A DNA stretch of 64,000 nt from the NCBI GenBank assembly GCA_937142855.1, contig CAKZQZ010000029.1, positions 1 through 64,000 on the forward strand. Direction: 5' to 3'. This stretch comes from an uncultured Alphaproteobacteria bacterium. GTDB taxonomy: Bacteria; Pseudomonadota; Alphaproteobacteria; Puniceispirillales; Marisalimonadaceae. The notes beneath the pieces were generated by a model. The model had not been told where the DNA came from and did no database searches. It was given only the letters and a program-made list of their open reading frames with translations. The translations under genes were made by a program, and so were the position numbers. Positions 52,373 to 64,000 of this stretch are shown piece after piece (position 1 is the first letter of the stretch; every line of letters starts with the position of its first letter).

Positions 52373-53649
52373 TTTTTTGAAACTAAAAAATTAGGAATTT
52401 TTCCACTATCTTTAAAATTCAAGAAGTTTTCTATCGGTAAAAATTTAGGTTTCGCTTTTTTTGTAGAATTATGGATTTCTGTATTATTTTGTCCGTCATT
52501 TTTTTTATTCTTTAAACTAGAATTTAGTGATATTTTTTTAAAGTCAATTGTCTTTACTTTCTGACTAATAACCTTTTCTATCATTAAAATATTTTTTTCA
52601 TCATATTCTTCATAAATTGTAAATGCCTTACCTTTTTTTCCAGCACGTCCAGTTCTTCCTATACGATGCACATAGTCCTCAGGATTATTTGGAACGTCAT
52701 AGTTGAAAACATGACTTATATTATCTACGTCAATACCTCTAGCGGCTACATCTGATGCAATTAGAATTTGTGCGCTTCCTTTTTTGAATTGATCTAAGGA
52801 ATTTATTCTAGAACTTTGGTCCATATCACCATGAAGACAAACAGTTTGATAATTATTGTTTTTTAAGGATAAATTAACCTTTTCTATATCTTTCTTTTTA
52901 TTACAAAAAACAACGGCACTTCTAATTTTTTCCAACCCTATCAGACTTATTAAATTGTTAAGTTTATTTTTATTATCAAATTTGACAAATAAACTCTCTA
53001 TGTTTTGTGAAGTTGAAGAGCTTGGCGAAACTGTTATTTCTTTTGGATTGATTAATAAATCTTTACCAATATCCAATATCTCTTTTGATAGGGTAGCTGA
53101 AAAGAAAAGTGTTTGTCTTATTCTTGGTAACAGCTTATTGATTTTAATAATATCTGGGATAAAACCCATGTCTAACATTCTGTCTGCTTCATCAATTATA
53201 AGTAATTTTACTTCCTTAATAATTACTTTACCTCTTTCTATATGGTCTAATAATCGGCCGGGGGTAGCTACTAAAACATCAACTCCTTTTGCAAGCTTAA
53301 TATCTTGTTCTGTAAAAGACACACCACCTATTAATAATGCCATTTGTAATTTAAAATATTTATTAATAACATTGAACTCTTCAGAAACTTGCATTGCGAG
53401 TTCTCTTGTTGGAGCTAATATAAGGGATCTAGGCATTCTAGATTTTGATTTGCCGGAACTTAAAATTTCAACTAATGGCATTACAAAAGATCCAGTTTTT
53501 CCTGTACCTGTTTGCGCGCAACCAAGTACATCTCTACCCATTAATATCTGTGGTATTGCTTTTTTCTGAATCTCGGTTGGTTCTTTGTATCCTATTTCAT
53601 TAATAGTAGATAATATTTCTTTACTTAACCCTAGTTCATCAAAATTCAC
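52369..53649 (-). CDS. rhlE: DEAD-box RNA helicase, RhlE-type
   Basis: The 426 residues have the Q motif (E-P-T-E-I-Q-K-K-A-I-P), Walker A A-Q-T-G-T-G-K-T, D-E-A-D in L-I-I-D-E-A-D-R-M-L-D, S-A-T and the second RecA domain with V-H-R-I-G-R-T-G-R-A-G. The R-M-L-D-M-G-F form is typical of RhlE. The C-terminal tail of about 50 residues is basic and low in complexity, which helps RNA binding. These helicases act in ribosome assembly and RNA decay. The exact subtype is not certain. Confidence 0.92.
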   Translation of the reverse strand: MNFDELGLSKEILSTINEIGYKEPTEIQKKAIPQILMGRDVLGCAQTGTGKTGSFVMPLVEILSSGKSKSRMPRSLILAPTRELAMQVSEEFNVINKYFKLQMALLIGGVSFTEQDIKLAKGVDVLVATPGRLLDHIERGKVIIKEVKLLIIDEADRMLDMGFIPDIIKINKLLPRIRQTLFFSATLSKEILDIGKDLLINPKEITVSPSSSTSQNIESLFVKFDNKNKLNNLISLIGLEKIRSAVVFCNKKKDIEKVNLSLKNNNYQTVCLHGDMDQSSRINSLDQFKKGSAQILIASDVAARGIDVDNISHVFNYDVPNNPEDYVHRIGRTGRAGKKGKAFTIYEEYDEKNILMIEKVISQKVKTIDFKKISLNSSLKNKKNDGQNNTEIHNSTKKAKPKFLPIENFLNFKDSGKIPNFLVSKN

Positions 53650-53733
53650 TTTTATTCCTTACTAATTAATATATGTCTCTATTACTTCGTTAAATTTAAA
53701 TGTCAAATAAAAGCAACACTAACTGAGATAAGT

Positions 53734-55695
53734 CTAAACATCAAAGTTTTCTACTAGATTAGCGTTTTCTTGAATATATTTAAATCTAAGCTCAGGTTTT
53801 TTTCCCATTAAAATATTGACAAGATCATCTACTGTTCTTCTTTGATCTGCTTCATGAATATCTCTTTTTGGAATAGTTATTTTCAATAACTTCCTTGTTT
53901 TAATAGACATTGTTGTTTCTTTAAGTTGAGCAGGTGGCATTTCTCCTAGACCTTTAAACCTACTCACAATGCCTTTCCCAGAGAATTTTTTGTTAATGAT
54001 TTCATTTTTACTTTCATCAGTTTGAGCATAATAGGATTGGCTATTATGGGTAACTCTATATAAGGGGGGTTGCGCTAGATATAAATGACCTTTTTCTATT
54101 AACTCTGGAAAATGATTATAGAAAAAAGTTAGTAACAAGGCTGCAATATGAGCACCATCTACATCTGCATCCGTCATAATTATAATTTTATTATATCTTA
54201 AATTTTTAATACTTTGTTGTGAGTTTGTGTCTAAACCCATTGCTAGTTTTAAATCATTAATCTCTTGATTTTGTAACATTTTTTCATTTGTCGCACTTGC
54301 AACATTTAAAATTTTGCCTTTTAAAGGAAGAACGGCTTGTGTTTCTCTACTTCTTGCCTGTTTGGCAGATCCTCCAGCACTATCTCCTTCAACAATAAAT
54401 AATTCTGATTCTTCAAATTTGTCACTTGTGCAGTCAGCTAATTTACCAGGCAAACGTACTTTTTTAGTAATTGATTTCCTGGAAATTTCTTTTTCTTTTT
54501 TCTTTCTTTTTCTTTCTTCATAATTCTCTAGAGTACGGTTTAGCAATACTTCGCCAATTGATGTATCAGAAGATAGCCAGGTAGTGAATCTATCCTTAAT
54601 AGCAGTTTCCACTAGTCTAGATGCAGAAGAATTAACAAGCTTTTCTTTAGTTTGTCCTTGAAATTGTGGATCTTTTATGAAAACTGATAATATAGATCCT
54701 GTAGAATTCATTAAATCGTCATAAATTATTTCATTTGCTTTTTTTAAACCTTTTATTTCAGCAAAATCCCTTATTCCTTTAGTTAAAGCTTGTCTAAAAC
54801 CTGTTTCGTGAGATCCTCCTAGTGGAGTTGGAACAGTATTACAAAAAGTTTCATTAAAACTAGATTCTCCAGAATTAAGCCAACTAATCACCCATTCTAC
54901 CGTTTCTTCATTAAGTTTAACGTTCCCTTTAAAAAAAGAAGACATATAGAGCGGTATAGTAGATGTTTTGAACTTGATATATTCTAGCAAACCTTCTACG
55001 TAACAGATTTTTTTATAGCTTGGTGTTTTTTCTTCGTCTTTAATAAGAGATTGATTGCATTTCCAAACAATCTCAACCCCACCATAAAGATAAGATTTAT
55101 ACTCTAAAATTTGAAAAATTTTATCTGGAATTAAAATATTACTTTCACCAAAAATTGTTTCATCTGGTTTGAATGTAATTGAAGTTCCATTGCTTTTTTT
55201 TGTTTCCTCTACTCTTATTAGCTTTGTTTTGGCAATTCCTCGAGAAAACTCCTGTCTGTATAAAACACCGGAACGTATTACTTCAACTATCATTAACGAG
55301 GATAGCGCATTAACAACAGAAGCGCCTACACCATGTAATCCACCAGATGTTGTGTAGCTCTTGTTAGAAAATTTCCCTCCAGAATGCAAAGTTGTCATTA
55401 TTACTTCTAATGCTGATTTATCTTTAAACTTTGGGTGCTTATCTACAGGTATTCCACGTCCATTATCACTTATAGTTATTATATTATTATCTGAGAGCTC
55501 CACATTGATTTTAGAAGCATGTTTTGCAACCACTTCATCCATGCAATTGTCGATAATTTCTATTGCAAGGTGGTGTAAAGCATTGGAGTCAGTTCCACCA
55601 ATATACATGCCTGGCCGATGACGAACAGGCTCAAGGCCTTCTAAAACCTCAATTTCAGATGCATTATATTCATTATCTAACAAATTTTTATTCAT
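53734..55695 (-). CDS. parE: DNA topoisomerase IV subunit B
   Basis: ParE is the ATPase subunit of topoisomerase IV, which separates daughter chromosomes. The start at 55695 gives 653 residues. Visible parts: V-R-H-R-P-G-M-Y-I-G-G-T near residue 25, D-N-G-R-G-I-P-V-D, the ATP-binding G-G-L-H-G-V-G-A-S-V-V-N, the TOPRIM motif E-G-D-S-A-G-G-S-A-K-Q and D-A-D-V-D-G-A-H-I. The length of about 650 residues and lack of the GyrB insertion argue for ParE over GyrB. A methionine three codons upstream is also possible. Confidence 0.92.
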   Translation of the reverse strand: MNKNLLDNEYNASEIEVLEGLEPVRHRPGMYIGGTDSNALHHLAIEIIDNCMDEVVAKHASKINVELSDNNIITISDNGRGIPVDKHPKFKDKSALEVIMTTLHSGGKFSNKSYTTSGGLHGVGASVVNALSSLMIVEVIRSGVLYRQEFSRGIAKTKLIRVEETKKSNGTSITFKPDETIFGESNILIPDKIFQILEYKSYLYGGVEIVWKCNQSLIKDEEKTPSYKKICYVEGLLEYIKFKTSTIPLYMSSFFKGNVKLNEETVEWVISWLNSGESSFNETFCNTVPTPLGGSHETGFRQALTKGIRDFAEIKGLKKANEIIYDDLMNSTGSILSVFIKDPQFQGQTKEKLVNSSASRLVETAIKDRFTTWLSSDTSIGEVLLNRTLENYEERKRKKKEKEISRKSITKKVRLPGKLADCTSDKFEESELFIVEGDSAGGSAKQARSRETQAVLPLKGKILNVASATNEKMLQNQEINDLKLAMGLDTNSQQSIKNLRYNKIIIMTDADVDGAHIAALLLTFFYNHFPELIEKGHLYLAQPPLYRVTHNSQSYYAQTDESKNEIINKKFSGKGIVSRFKGLGEMPPAQLKETTMSIKTRKLLKITIPKRDIHEADQRRTVDDLVNILMGKKPELRFKYIQENANLVENFDV

Positions 55696-55772
55696 AAAAA
55701 ACACAACATGTAGTATGTAAAGGAAAAAACATATACAATCATTATCACTGTTAAAGAGATTTTAAAATAAAA

Positions 55773-55797
55773 AAAACCCAACTTAAAGTTGGGTTTT
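55773..55797 (-). terminator. Rho-independent terminator after glnA
   Basis: The stem arms AAAACCCAACT and AGTTGGGTTTT flank a 3-base loop and, on the minus strand, are followed by a run of T (55772 downward). It lies 19 bases after the glnA stop. Confidence 0.9.
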
Positions 55798-55815
55798 AAT
55801 AGAATATTATTATAT

Positions 55816-57225
55816 CTAACTTGAATAATACATCTTAAATTCAATTGGGTGAGGAGCATGTTCGAATTGAACGACCTCTTCCATTTTAAGGTCAATATAT
55901 GCCTCTATTTGGTCTTCGGTAAAAACTCCACCTTTAGTCAAAAATGACATATCATTAGAAAGTGCATCCAAAGCTTCTCTTAGAGAACCACATACAGTAG
56001 GTATGCTTGCTAATTCACTTGCAGGCAATTCATATAAATCTTGATCCATAGCATCACCCGGATCAATTTTATTTTGAATACCATCTAATCCAGCCATTAA
56101 CATTGCTGAAAATGCCAAATATGGATTGGCAGTAGCATCTGGAAACCTTACCTCAACTCTTTTACCGTTAGGACTATCTGTAAAAGGAATTCTACAGGAT
56201 GCAGATCTGTTTCTAGCAGAATAAGCTAAAATTACCGGTGCTTCAAAACCAGGTATTAATCTTTTATAGGAATTAGTTGAAGGATTAGTAAAAGCATTCA
56301 AAGCTTTGGCATGTTTAATAATGCCACCTATATAATAGAGACATGTTTCTGATAATTGAGCATACTTATCACCTGCAAAAAGTGGTTTTCCGTCTTTCCA
56401 TATGGATTGATGTACATGCATGCCAGTTCCATTATCACCAGCAACAGGTTTAGGCATAAATGTAGCTGTTTGTCCAAATGAGTGAGCAACATTTTGAACT
56501 GCATATTTGTACAACTGAACATTATCAGCTGTTTCAATTAAAGTGCCAAACATCATACCAAGTTCATGCTGTGAAGGAGCTACTTCATGGTGATGTTTTT
56601 CCATAGGAACTCCCATGTCTACGAGAGATAATACCATTTCGCTTCTAAGGTCCTGGGCTGAATCAACTGGAGGTACAGGAAAGTATCCACCTTTAATGCC
56701 CGGTCTATGACCCATGTTGCCTTCTTCAAATTTACTTCCTGAATTATAAGGTCCTTCTGAAGAATCTAATTTATAAAAACATGAATTCATTTCCGCTTCA
56801 AATTTAACATCATCAAACACAAAAAACTCAGGTTCTGGACCAAAATAAGCTGTGTCACCTACACCAATTGAATCCATATATGCCAAAGCTTGTTTTGCTG
56901 TAGATCTTGGATCTCTTTCATATGGTTTGCCAGAAATTGGATCTAAAATATCACAAAAAATAGACAGGGTGGGTTGAGAAAAGAAAGGATCAACAATGGC
57001 TCTTGAACAATCAGGCATTAATTTCATGTCAGATTCATTTATAGCTTTCCATCCAGCAATGGATGAGCCGTCAAACATAAAACCTTCAACAAGTGATTTT
57101 TCGTCAATGGTACTCACATGTTGAGAAAGATGCTGCATTTTACCTCGTGGATCGGTAAATCGAAGATCAACAAATTGAATCTCCTTTTCTTTAATTGTAT
57201 TAATGATTGTTTTGGGATCTGACAT
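55816..57225 (-). CDS. glnA: Glutamine synthetase type I
   Basis: GlnA makes glutamine from glutamate and ammonia. The 469 residues contain [18 protein letters not shown], the [10 protein letters not shown] block, [15 protein letters not shown] and N-R-S-A-S-C-R-I-P. The adenylylation tyrosine is in D-Q-D-L-Y-E-L-P, so activity is probably switched by GlnE under PII control. It follows glnB by 24 bases and ends at a clear terminator. This GSI-beta form is usual in proteobacteria. Confidence 0.98.
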   Translation of the reverse strand: MSDPKTIINTIKEKEIQFVDLRFTDPRGKMQHLSQHVSTIDEKSLVEGFMFDGSSIAGWKAINESDMKLMPDCSRAIVDPFFSQPTLSIFCDILDPISGKPYERDPRSTAKQALAYMDSIGVGDTAYFGPEPEFFVFDDVKFEAEMNSCFYKLDSSEGPYNSGSKFEEGNMGHRPGIKGGYFPVPPVDSAQDLRSEMVLSLVDMGVPMEKHHHEVAPSQHELGMMFGTLIETADNVQLYKYAVQNVAHSFGQTATFMPKPVAGDNGTGMHVHQSIWKDGKPLFAGDKYAQLSETCLYYIGGIIKHAKALNAFTNPSTNSYKRLIPGFEAPVILAYSARNRSASCRIPFTDSPNGKRVEVRFPDATANPYLAFSAMLMAGLDGIQNKIDPGDAMDQDLYELPASELASIPTVCGSLREALDALSNDMSFLTKGGVFTEDQIEAYIDLKMEEVVQFEHAPHPIEFKMYYSS

Positions 57226-57249
57226 TCTCTAATTCTCCATAAATGTTTA

Positions 57250-58867
<1,618 letters not shown>

Positions 58868-58952
58868 TTAATAAAGCCTTGATTAATTATACTTTATTAA
58901 ATATTTATACCTAACTATAATTAAAATAAAGTTTAAAAAGATTTTATTATAT

Positions 58953-59030
58953 GGCGGGTGTAGCTCAGTTGGTTAGAGCGCGGGTTTGTGGTACCTGAGG
59001 TCGCCGGTTCGAAGCCGGTCACTCGCCCCA
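58953..59030 (+). tRNA. tRNA-His (anticodon GTG)
   Basis: The acceptor GCGGGTG pairs with CACTCGC. An extra G at 58953 pairs with C73, the hallmark G-1 of tRNA-His. The anticodon loop is TTGTGGT and CCA is encoded at the 3' end (59028-59030). Confidence 0.96.
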
Positions 59031-59050
59031 GTAAAATTTTGTCATTATTC

Positions 59051-59079
59051 TAACTTGACCTTTAAAGGTTCCTAAGTTA
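59051..59079. other. Imperfect hairpin between two tRNA genes
   Basis: TAACTT-G-ACCTT pairs with AAGGT-TCC-TAAGTTA around a TAA loop. No T-run follows, so it may be a processing or attenuator-like structure. Weak evidence. Confidence 0.3.
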
Positions 59080-59111
59080 GCTATTTGATAAATTAGATTT
59101 TAATTTTTAAT

Positions 59112-59196
59112 GCGGGCGTGGCGGAACTGGTAGACGCGCAAGATTTAGGTTCTTGTATCGAAAGGTGTGGGGGTTCAAGTCCCTTCGCCCGCACCA
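59112..59196 (+). tRNA. tRNA-Leu (anticodon TAG)
   Basis: Class II tRNA with a long variable arm, acceptor GCGGGCG with CGCCCGC, anticodon stem CAAGA-TCTTG around TTTAGGT, and encoded CCA. It is 81 bases after tRNA-His and 33 bases before tig. Confidence 0.96.
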
Positions 59197-59229
59197 CTAA
59201 ATAAATCATATAGATTTTAAGGATTAAAT

Positions 59230-60669
59230 ATGGCAGTAACTCAAACTTTATCAGAAGGCTTAAAACGTGAATTCGAAGTTGTTATAACTAACAAAGAAAT
59301 CAATAATTTAGTTGAAGTAAAACTTAATGATTTGGCTAAAGAAGCTAATTTACCTGGCTTTAGACCTGGTAAAGTGCCAGTTTCAGTTGTTAAAAATAGA
59401 TTTGGAAAACAAGTGTTAGGCGAAGTTGTAAGAGAATCTGTTGACAATGCAACTAAAGAGACTATCGAAAATAACAAACTGGTACCATCTTCACAGCCAA
59501 AGATTGAAATAACTTCTTTTGAGGAAGGTGAAGACTTAAAGGCTAAATTATCAGTAGAGTTAATGCCTGAATTTGAAATTCCTGATTTGTCTAAACTAGA
59601 AATATCTAAGCCGGTGGTTAAGGTAGGTGAGAAGGAAGTTGATGAAGCAGTGGAAAAAATTGCCACCGAAAATGTTGGAACAAAGACTGTAACAGCAAAA
59701 AGACCTGCAAAGTTAGGTGATACTGTTGTCATAGATTTCTTAGGAAAAATTGATGACGTACCTTTTGAAGGTGGTGAGGCTAAGGGGCATAATTTAAAAC
59801 TCGGCTCTAACTCTTTTATTCCTGGATTTGAAGATGGTCTAGTTGGATGTAGCAAGGGTAAAAAAGTTGATATAAAAGTTACTTTTCCGAAAGATTATCA
59901 GGCAGCTAATTTAGCTGGTAAAGATGCTGTTTTTGAAACTACTATAAATGAAATAAAAGAAGATAACGATTTAGTTATTAATGATGATTTAGCCAAAAAT
60001 TTAGGAATGGAGAATTTAGCTTCACTTAAAAAGGCTGTTTCCGAACAAATTAGCAAACAGCATGAACTTGCAAGTCGAGATAAGTCCAAAAGACAAGTGT
60101 TAGATAAACTAGCAGATTCAATTTCTTTTGAACTTCCTGAAACTCTAGAAAAAGAAGAATATAACAGTATTTGTATGGCTATGAATCCTAATGCCAAGCC
60201 AGACAATATTGATAAATCTGACGACAAGCCTGAACTTCAAGCAGATAAAGGTATGAGCGATGAAGAAAAAGCTGATGCCTCTGAAATAGCAAAACGAAGA
60301 GTAAGGCTTGGACTTTTACTTTCTGAAATAGGCAGAAAAAATAATATTAAGGTTGAAGAAGAAGATACAAGAAATGCTATGATGAAAGAAATCCAAAAAT
60401 ATCCAGGACAAGAAAAACAAGTAATGGATTACTTTAAAAATAATCCTGAGGCACAACAACAATTATCCGGTCCAATTTTTGAAGATAAGATTATTGATTT
60501 TATTTTGGAATTGGCGAACGTTAAGGAAAAGACTGTATCAGTTGAAGAATTATATAAAACTGATGATCTTGATCTCAAAAAAGAGGCTGCAAAAGCAAAG
60601 AAATCAAATAAATCTTTGCAAAAGGATAAGCCCAAAAAAACAGTTAAAAAGAATAAAGTAAAATCTTAA
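59230..60669 (+). CDS. tig: Trigger factor
   Basis: The ribosome-bound chaperone meets new chains as they leave the tunnel. The 479 residues include the ribosome-binding N-domain (N-L-P-G-F-R-P-G-K-V-P), the FKBP-type prolyl isomerase domain (G-D-T-V-V-I-D-F-L-G-K-I and F-I-P-G-F-E-D-G-L-V-G) and the helical C-domain with R-R-V-R-L-G-L-L-L-S-E-I-G. It is about 40 residues longer than most because of a charged insertion near residue 320 and a lysine-rich C-terminal tail. It opens the tig-clpP-clpX-lon cluster. Confidence 0.96.
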   Translation: MAVTQTLSEGLKREFEVVITNKEINNLVEVKLNDLAKEANLPGFRPGKVPVSVVKNRFGKQVLGEVVRESVDNATKETIENNKLVPSSQPKIEITSFEEGEDLKAKLSVELMPEFEIPDLSKLEISKPVVKVGEKEVDEAVEKIATENVGTKTVTAKRPAKLGDTVVIDFLGKIDDVPFEGGEAKGHNLKLGSNSFIPGFEDGLVGCSKGKKVDIKVTFPKDYQAANLAGKDAVFETTINEIKEDNDLVINDDLAKNLGMENLASLKKAVSEQISKQHELASRDKSKRQVLDKLADSISFELPETLEKEEYNSICMAMNPNAKPDNIDKSDDKPELQADKGMSDEEKADASEIAKRRVRLGLLLSEIGRKNNIKVEEEDTRNAMMKEIQKYPGQEKQVMDYFKNNPEAQQQLSGPIFEDKIIDFILELANVKEKTVSVEELYKTDDLDLKKEAAKAKKSNKSLQKDKPKKTVKKNKVKS

Positions 60670-60692
60670 TTATAATTTAAGGAGTACTAAGA

Positions 60693-61331
60693 ATGTTAGA
60701 AGATTTTTCAAAAATATTATCTTCACCACGAGAAAAATCTGCACTTGTTCCAATGGTTGTTGAACAAACTAGCCGAGGTGAGAGATCATACGACATTTAT
60801 TCAAGGCTTCTCAAAGAAAGAATAATTTTTCTTGTTGGTCCTGTTGATGATAATTTAGCTTCTCTAGTTTGTGCACAATTACTATTCCTAGAAGCTGAAA
60901 ATCCAAAAAAAGATATATCCATGTATATAAATTCTCCTGGGGGGGTAGTTACATCTGGATTATCTATATACGATACTATGGAATATATTAGGCCGGACGT
61001 TTCAACAGTATGTATTGGTCAAGCCGCTAGCATGGGATCCTTACTTTTAACAGCTGGCGCTAAAAATAAACGATATTGCTTACCTAATGCCAGGATTATG
61101 ACGCATCAACCATCTGGAGGTTTTCAAGGGCAGGCTACCGATATTGAAATACATGCAAAAGAGATCATTAATTTAAGATCAAGGTTGAATAATATTTATG
61201 TAAAACATTCTGGCAAGAAAATTGCAGAAATCGAAGGCTTGATGGATAGAGATACTTTTTTATCTCCTCAAGATGCGCTTAAGATTGGTTTAATAGACGA
61301 AGTTGTTGATAAAAGACCAAGTGTAGAATAA
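60693..61331 (+). CDS. clpP: ATP-dependent Clp protease proteolytic subunit
   Basis: The 212 residues include the catalytic Ser in [11 protein letters not shown], His in I-M-T-H-Q-P-S-G-G and Asp in M-D-R-D-T-F-L-S. The N-terminus has [16 protein letters not shown]. Length is normal. It forms the barrel that degrades proteins unfolded by ClpX. A GGAG site precedes the ATG. It follows tig by 23 bases. Confidence 0.98.
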   Translation: MLEDFSKILSSPREKSALVPMVVEQTSRGERSYDIYSRLLKERIIFLVGPVDDNLASLVCAQLLFLEAENPKKDISMYINSPGGVVTSGLSIYDTMEYIRPDVSTVCIGQAASMGSLLLTAGAKNKRYCLPNARIMTHQPSGGFQGQATDIEIHAKEIINLRSRLNNIYVKHSGKKIAEIEGLMDRDTFLSPQDALKIGLIDEVVDKRPSVE

Positions 61332-61414
61332 GCGCATTAAATTAAATTATATCTTGCTTTTAATATGCAAAATATAGAATACTAAATTTAGATTTAGTCT
61401 AATGAGGATAGAAA

Positions 61415-62683
61415 ATGAACGAACATAAAAACGAAGGAAAAAATAAAACAACTTTGTATTGTTCGTTTTGTGGAAAAAGTCAGCATGAAGTTAAAAAATT
61501 AATAGCTGGACCAACAGTTTTTATTTGTGATGAGTGTGTAGAATTATGTATGGATATCATCAAAGAAGAACACCAATCTTCAGTTACAAAAAATAAAGAC
61601 GGTATTCCTTCACCTGCTGAAATTTGTAGAATACTAGACGATTATGTAATAGGTCAGACAAAAGCTAAAAGAATATTGTCTGTAGCTGTTCACAATCATT
61701 ATAAAAGATTAACTAACTCCTTAGACATGAATGATATTGAAATTTCAAAATCTAACATACTACTGGTAGGACCTACAGGTTGTGGTAAAACACTTTTAGC
61801 TCAAACTTTGGCCAAAATATTAGATGTTCCTTTTACAATGGCTGATGCGACAACTCTTACTGAAGCAGGATATGTAGGTGAAGATGTTGAAAATATTATT
61901 TTAAAACTTCTTCAAGCATCTGATTATAATGTGGAACGTGCTCAGAAGGGTATTGTTTACATAGATGAAGTTGATAAAATTTCTAGAAAATCTGAAAACC
62001 CATCTATTACAAGAGATGTAAGTGGAGAGGGTGTACAGCAGGCTCTTTTAAAAATTATGGAAGGTACTGTTGCGGCGGTTCCTCCTCAAGGTGGAAGAAA
62101 ACATCCACAACAAGAATTTTTACAAGTTGATACTACAAATATTCTTTTCATTTGTGGGGGAGCTTTTGCTGGATTAGATAAGTTAATTTCTAATAGAAAT
62201 AAAGGTTCATCAATTGGGTTTGGTGCTGAAATAGTAGATTCTGGTGAGGTTTCTTCTTCTGAAGTTCTAAAGGATGTCGAGCCTGGAGATTTAGTTAAAT
62301 ATGGACTAATTCCAGAATTTATCGGAAGATTGCCTGTTTTAGCTACACTCGAGGATTTAGATGAAGATGCTCTAGTCACTATCCTAACAAAACCTAAAAA
62401 TGCTTTAGTAAAACAATACCAAAAACTTTTTGAAATGGAAAATACTAAACTTGAGTTTAGGGATACCGCGTTGAGGGCATTGGCAAAAAAAGCAATAACT
62501 TTAAAAACTGGTGCTAGAGGTTTGAGGTCAATTATCGAAAATATTCTTATGGATACAATGTTTGAATTGCCTTCAGAACCTGATATTGCCGAAGTTGTTA
62601 TAAATGAAGATGTTGTTCTTAAAGGAAGCAAGCCTTTACTAGTTCATGAGAAAAAATCTAAAGAGATAAATAACTCTTTATAA
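61415..62683 (+). CDS. clpX: ClpX unfoldase
   Basis: The 422 residues have the N-terminal zinc-binding domain (C-S-F-C-G-K-S and C-D-E-C), Walker [18 protein letters not shown], the pore loop region and the C-terminal small domain ([11 protein letters not shown]). The ClpP-contact loop with I-G-F-G-A-E is present. ClpX feeds substrates to ClpP and in alphaproteobacteria also removes cell-cycle regulators. It lies 83 bases after clpP. Confidence 0.98.
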   Translation: MNEHKNEGKNKTTLYCSFCGKSQHEVKKLIAGPTVFICDECVELCMDIIKEEHQSSVTKNKDGIPSPAEICRILDDYVIGQTKAKRILSVAVHNHYKRLTNSLDMNDIEISKSNILLVGPTGCGKTLLAQTLAKILDVPFTMADATTLTEAGYVGEDVENIILKLLQASDYNVERAQKGIVYIDEVDKISRKSENPSITRDVSGEGVQQALLKIMEGTVAAVPPQGGRKHPQQEFLQVDTTNILFICGGAFAGLDKLISNRNKGSSIGFGAEIVDSGEVSSSEVLKDVEPGDLVKYGLIPEFIGRLPVLATLEDLDEDALVTILTKPKNALVKQYQKLFEMENTKLEFRDTALRALAKKAITLKTGARGLRSIIENILMDTMFELPSEPDIAEVVINEDVVLKGSKPLLVHEKKSKEINNSL

Positions 62684-62758
62684 ATTACCTTTTAAGCTTG
62701 AAGTTTAAAAAATAAATATCATTTATAATTTATAACATTATTTTTAAAGGATATTATT

Positions 62759-64000
62759 TTGACTGAAACAATCTACCCTATATTGCCCTTAAGAGATATT
62801 GTAATCTTTCCTCATATGATAGCGCCTTTATTTGTTGGAAGATTGAAATCCATAAACGCCTTAGAATTGGTAATGGAAGAAAACAAACAAATAGTTTTGC
62901 TTACCCAAAAGAAACCGTCTGTTGAAGATCCTAAACAAAAAGACCTTTTTAAAGTAGGTACACTAGGCAATATATTACAAATGCTTAAACTTCCAGATGG
63001 GACAGTCAAAGTTTTGGTTGAAGGTAAGTCAAGGTGTATAATTGAAAAAGTTAATTCTTCAGATGAATATACAAATGCAAAAATAAAGTTCTTAAAAGAT
63101 GAAGAATTTGTATTTGATAATAAAGATATTTTAACTAATAAATTGTCAGGTGTCTTTGAACAATATGCTAAGTTAAATGGCAAAATTAACTCTGACATAT
63201 TGTCAACAATTTCTGAGATCAGTGACCCTAGCACCTTAACTGACACAATAGTCAATCATTTGTTACTTAACATTGAAGAGAAACAAGAGTTTCTTGAAAT
63301 GATGAATCCAATGGAGAGAACTGAAAAACTTACACTTAAATTAGAAAGTGAAATTGAAATTTTATCCACAGAAAGAAAAATTCGTAATCGTGTTAAAAAA
63401 CAAATGGAGAAAACACAAAGAGAATATTATTTAAATGAACAAATGAAAGCTATTCAAAAAGAATTAGGCTCTTCTGAAGATGGTAAGAATGAATTTGATG
63501 AGATTGAAGATAAAATAAATAAAGGTAAATTATCAAAAGAGGCTAAAGAAAAAGCTTTGTCGGAGCTAAAAAAATTAAAGAGTATGAGTCCTATGAGTGC
63601 TGAAGCTACGGTAGTAAGGTCTTATATAGATTGGTTGACTTCAATCCCATGGACAAAGAAAAGTAAGGTTAAAACTGACATAGAAAATGCCAGGAAAATA
63701 CTTGATAACGACCATTATGGCTTAGAAAAAGTTAAAGACAGAATTATTGAATTCTTAGCAGTTCAAAAAAGAACAAAAGAGATTAAAGGCCCAATCCTAT
63801 GTCTTGTCGGACCTCCAGGTGTAGGAAAAACCTCATTAGGCAAATCAATAGCCGAAGCTACTGGTAGGCAATATATTAGAATGGCTTTGGGTGGTGTTCG
63901 TGATGAGGCTGAAATTAGGGGTCATAGAAGAACCTATATAGGTTCACTGCCTGGTAAAATTATTCATGGCATGAAAAAGGGATCTACAATAAATCCTTTA
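62759..64000 (+). CDS. lon: Lon protease, cut by the window end
   Basis: Lon is an ATP-dependent protease of the cytoplasm. The visible 414 residues start at TTG 62759 (AAAGGA site 8 bases upstream) and read T-E-T-I-Y-P-I-L-P-L-R-D-I-V-I-F-P-H-M. They cover the LON substrate-binding N-domain, the coiled-coil region with R-E-Y-Y-L-N-E-Q-M-K-A-I-Q-K-E-L and the start of the ATPase domain with Walker A G-P-P-G-V-G-K-T and M-A-L-G-G-V-R-D-E-A-E-I-R-G-H. The remaining ATPase and the Ser-Lys protease domain lie beyond 64,000. HspQ, a Lon modulator, is in the same window. Confidence 0.97.
   Translation, partial: MTETIYPILPLRDIVIFPHMIAPLFVGRLKSINALELVMEENKQIVLLTQKKPSVEDPKQKDLFKVGTLGNILQMLKLPDGTVKVLVEGKSRCIIEKVNSSDEYTNAKIKFLKDEEFVFDNKDILTNKLSGVFEQYAKLNGKINSDILSTISEISDPSTLTDTIVNHLLLNIEEKQEFLEMMNPMERTEKLTLKLESEIEILSTERKIRNRVKKQMEKTQREYYLNEQMKAIQKELGSSEDGKNEFDEIEDKINKGKLSKEAKEKALSELKKLKSMSPMSAEATVVRSYIDWLTSIPWTKKSKVKTDIENARKILDNDHYGLEKVKDRIIEFLAVQKRTKEIKGPILCLVGPPGVGKTSLGKSIAEATGRQYIRMALGGVRDEAEIRGHRRTYIGSLPGKIIHGMKKGSTINPL

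Overview
The window reads as two unrelated bacterial genomes joined near position 11,300. Bases 1 to about 11,300 look like Bacteroidetes (Flavobacteriia-type) DNA: lipoproteins with Bacteroidetes-style signal sequences, an outer-membrane beta-barrel, a TAnnTTTG promoter box, the C5-pathway hemA, and a plasmid-type replicon (RepB initiator, seven iterons, ParA and a small ribbon-helix-helix-like partner). A palindromic repeat family built on TACGTAATACGTA recurs in at least eight intergenic places here and nowhere else in the window. Bases from about 11,320 to 64,000 look like an AT-rich, compact alphaproteobacterium of the marine SAR11/HIMB59/AEGEAN-169 general type. Pointers to this are GcrA, 5-aminolevulinate synthase (Shemin pathway), the Zn-less DksA form, the GAAC-N7-GAAC SOS box at recA and very short intergenic gaps. 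I cannot name the genus of either part.

Bacteroidetes part: surface lipoprotein (47-925), beta-barrel protein (1344-2102), hemA (2411-3652), a partition pair on the minus strand (3754-4839), an iteron origin (about 5129-5910), repB (5911-6825), a B3/B4-domain protein (7082-7732) and prmC (7861-8703). A module of small secreted or lipoprotein genes follows and is present twice. Its second copy (10035-10684) carries a 41-codon leftover of a prmC 3' end. The 11.3 kb may come from a plasmid or chromid, or from a chromosome that acquired a plasmid replicon.

Junction: a cysQ gene from the right-hand genome runs without a stop into the 5' end of a lipoprotein gene from the left-hand genome. The two reading frames share about 18 bp around 11,299-11,318. 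The simplest explanation is a metagenomic assembly chimera at a short shared sequence.

Alphaproteobacterial part, left to right: cysQ and an AlkA-like glycosylase; cytochrome b561, a GlcG-like protein, trhO, an ArsC-family gene that appears to use an ATA start, and a MoeA-like molybdopterin protein; tRNA-Ala, rpmF and hspQ; a complete suf operon (Rrf2 regulator, sufB, C, D, S, T, A) followed by an Atm1-type exporter; nadK; kdsD; the queuosine genes queA-tgt-queG; amtB-glnK; a leaderless solute-binding-like protein and an EamA exporter; tRNA-Gly; a repeat-flanked block with NfeD, SPFH, YidD-like and YbjQ-like genes; hemH and ALA synthase; dksA, recA under a double SOS box, and alaS; an aminotransferase; an unrecognised 454-residue protein; LOG, LysM, CDP-alcohol transferase, msrB, aroE, gcrA, pepN, rhlE-type helicase and parE; glnB-glnA; an aminotransferase; tRNA-His and tRNA-Leu; then the proteostasis cluster tig-clpP-clpX-lon, with lon cut by the window end.

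This second part is mostly ordinary housekeeping. The points that deserve attention are the chimeric join, the Bacteroidetes replicon with its repeat family and duplicated module, the ATA-start arsC, the unrecognised 454-residue protein and the repeat-flanked block beside tRNA-Gly. I found no CRISPR array, no insertion sequence and no rRNA.
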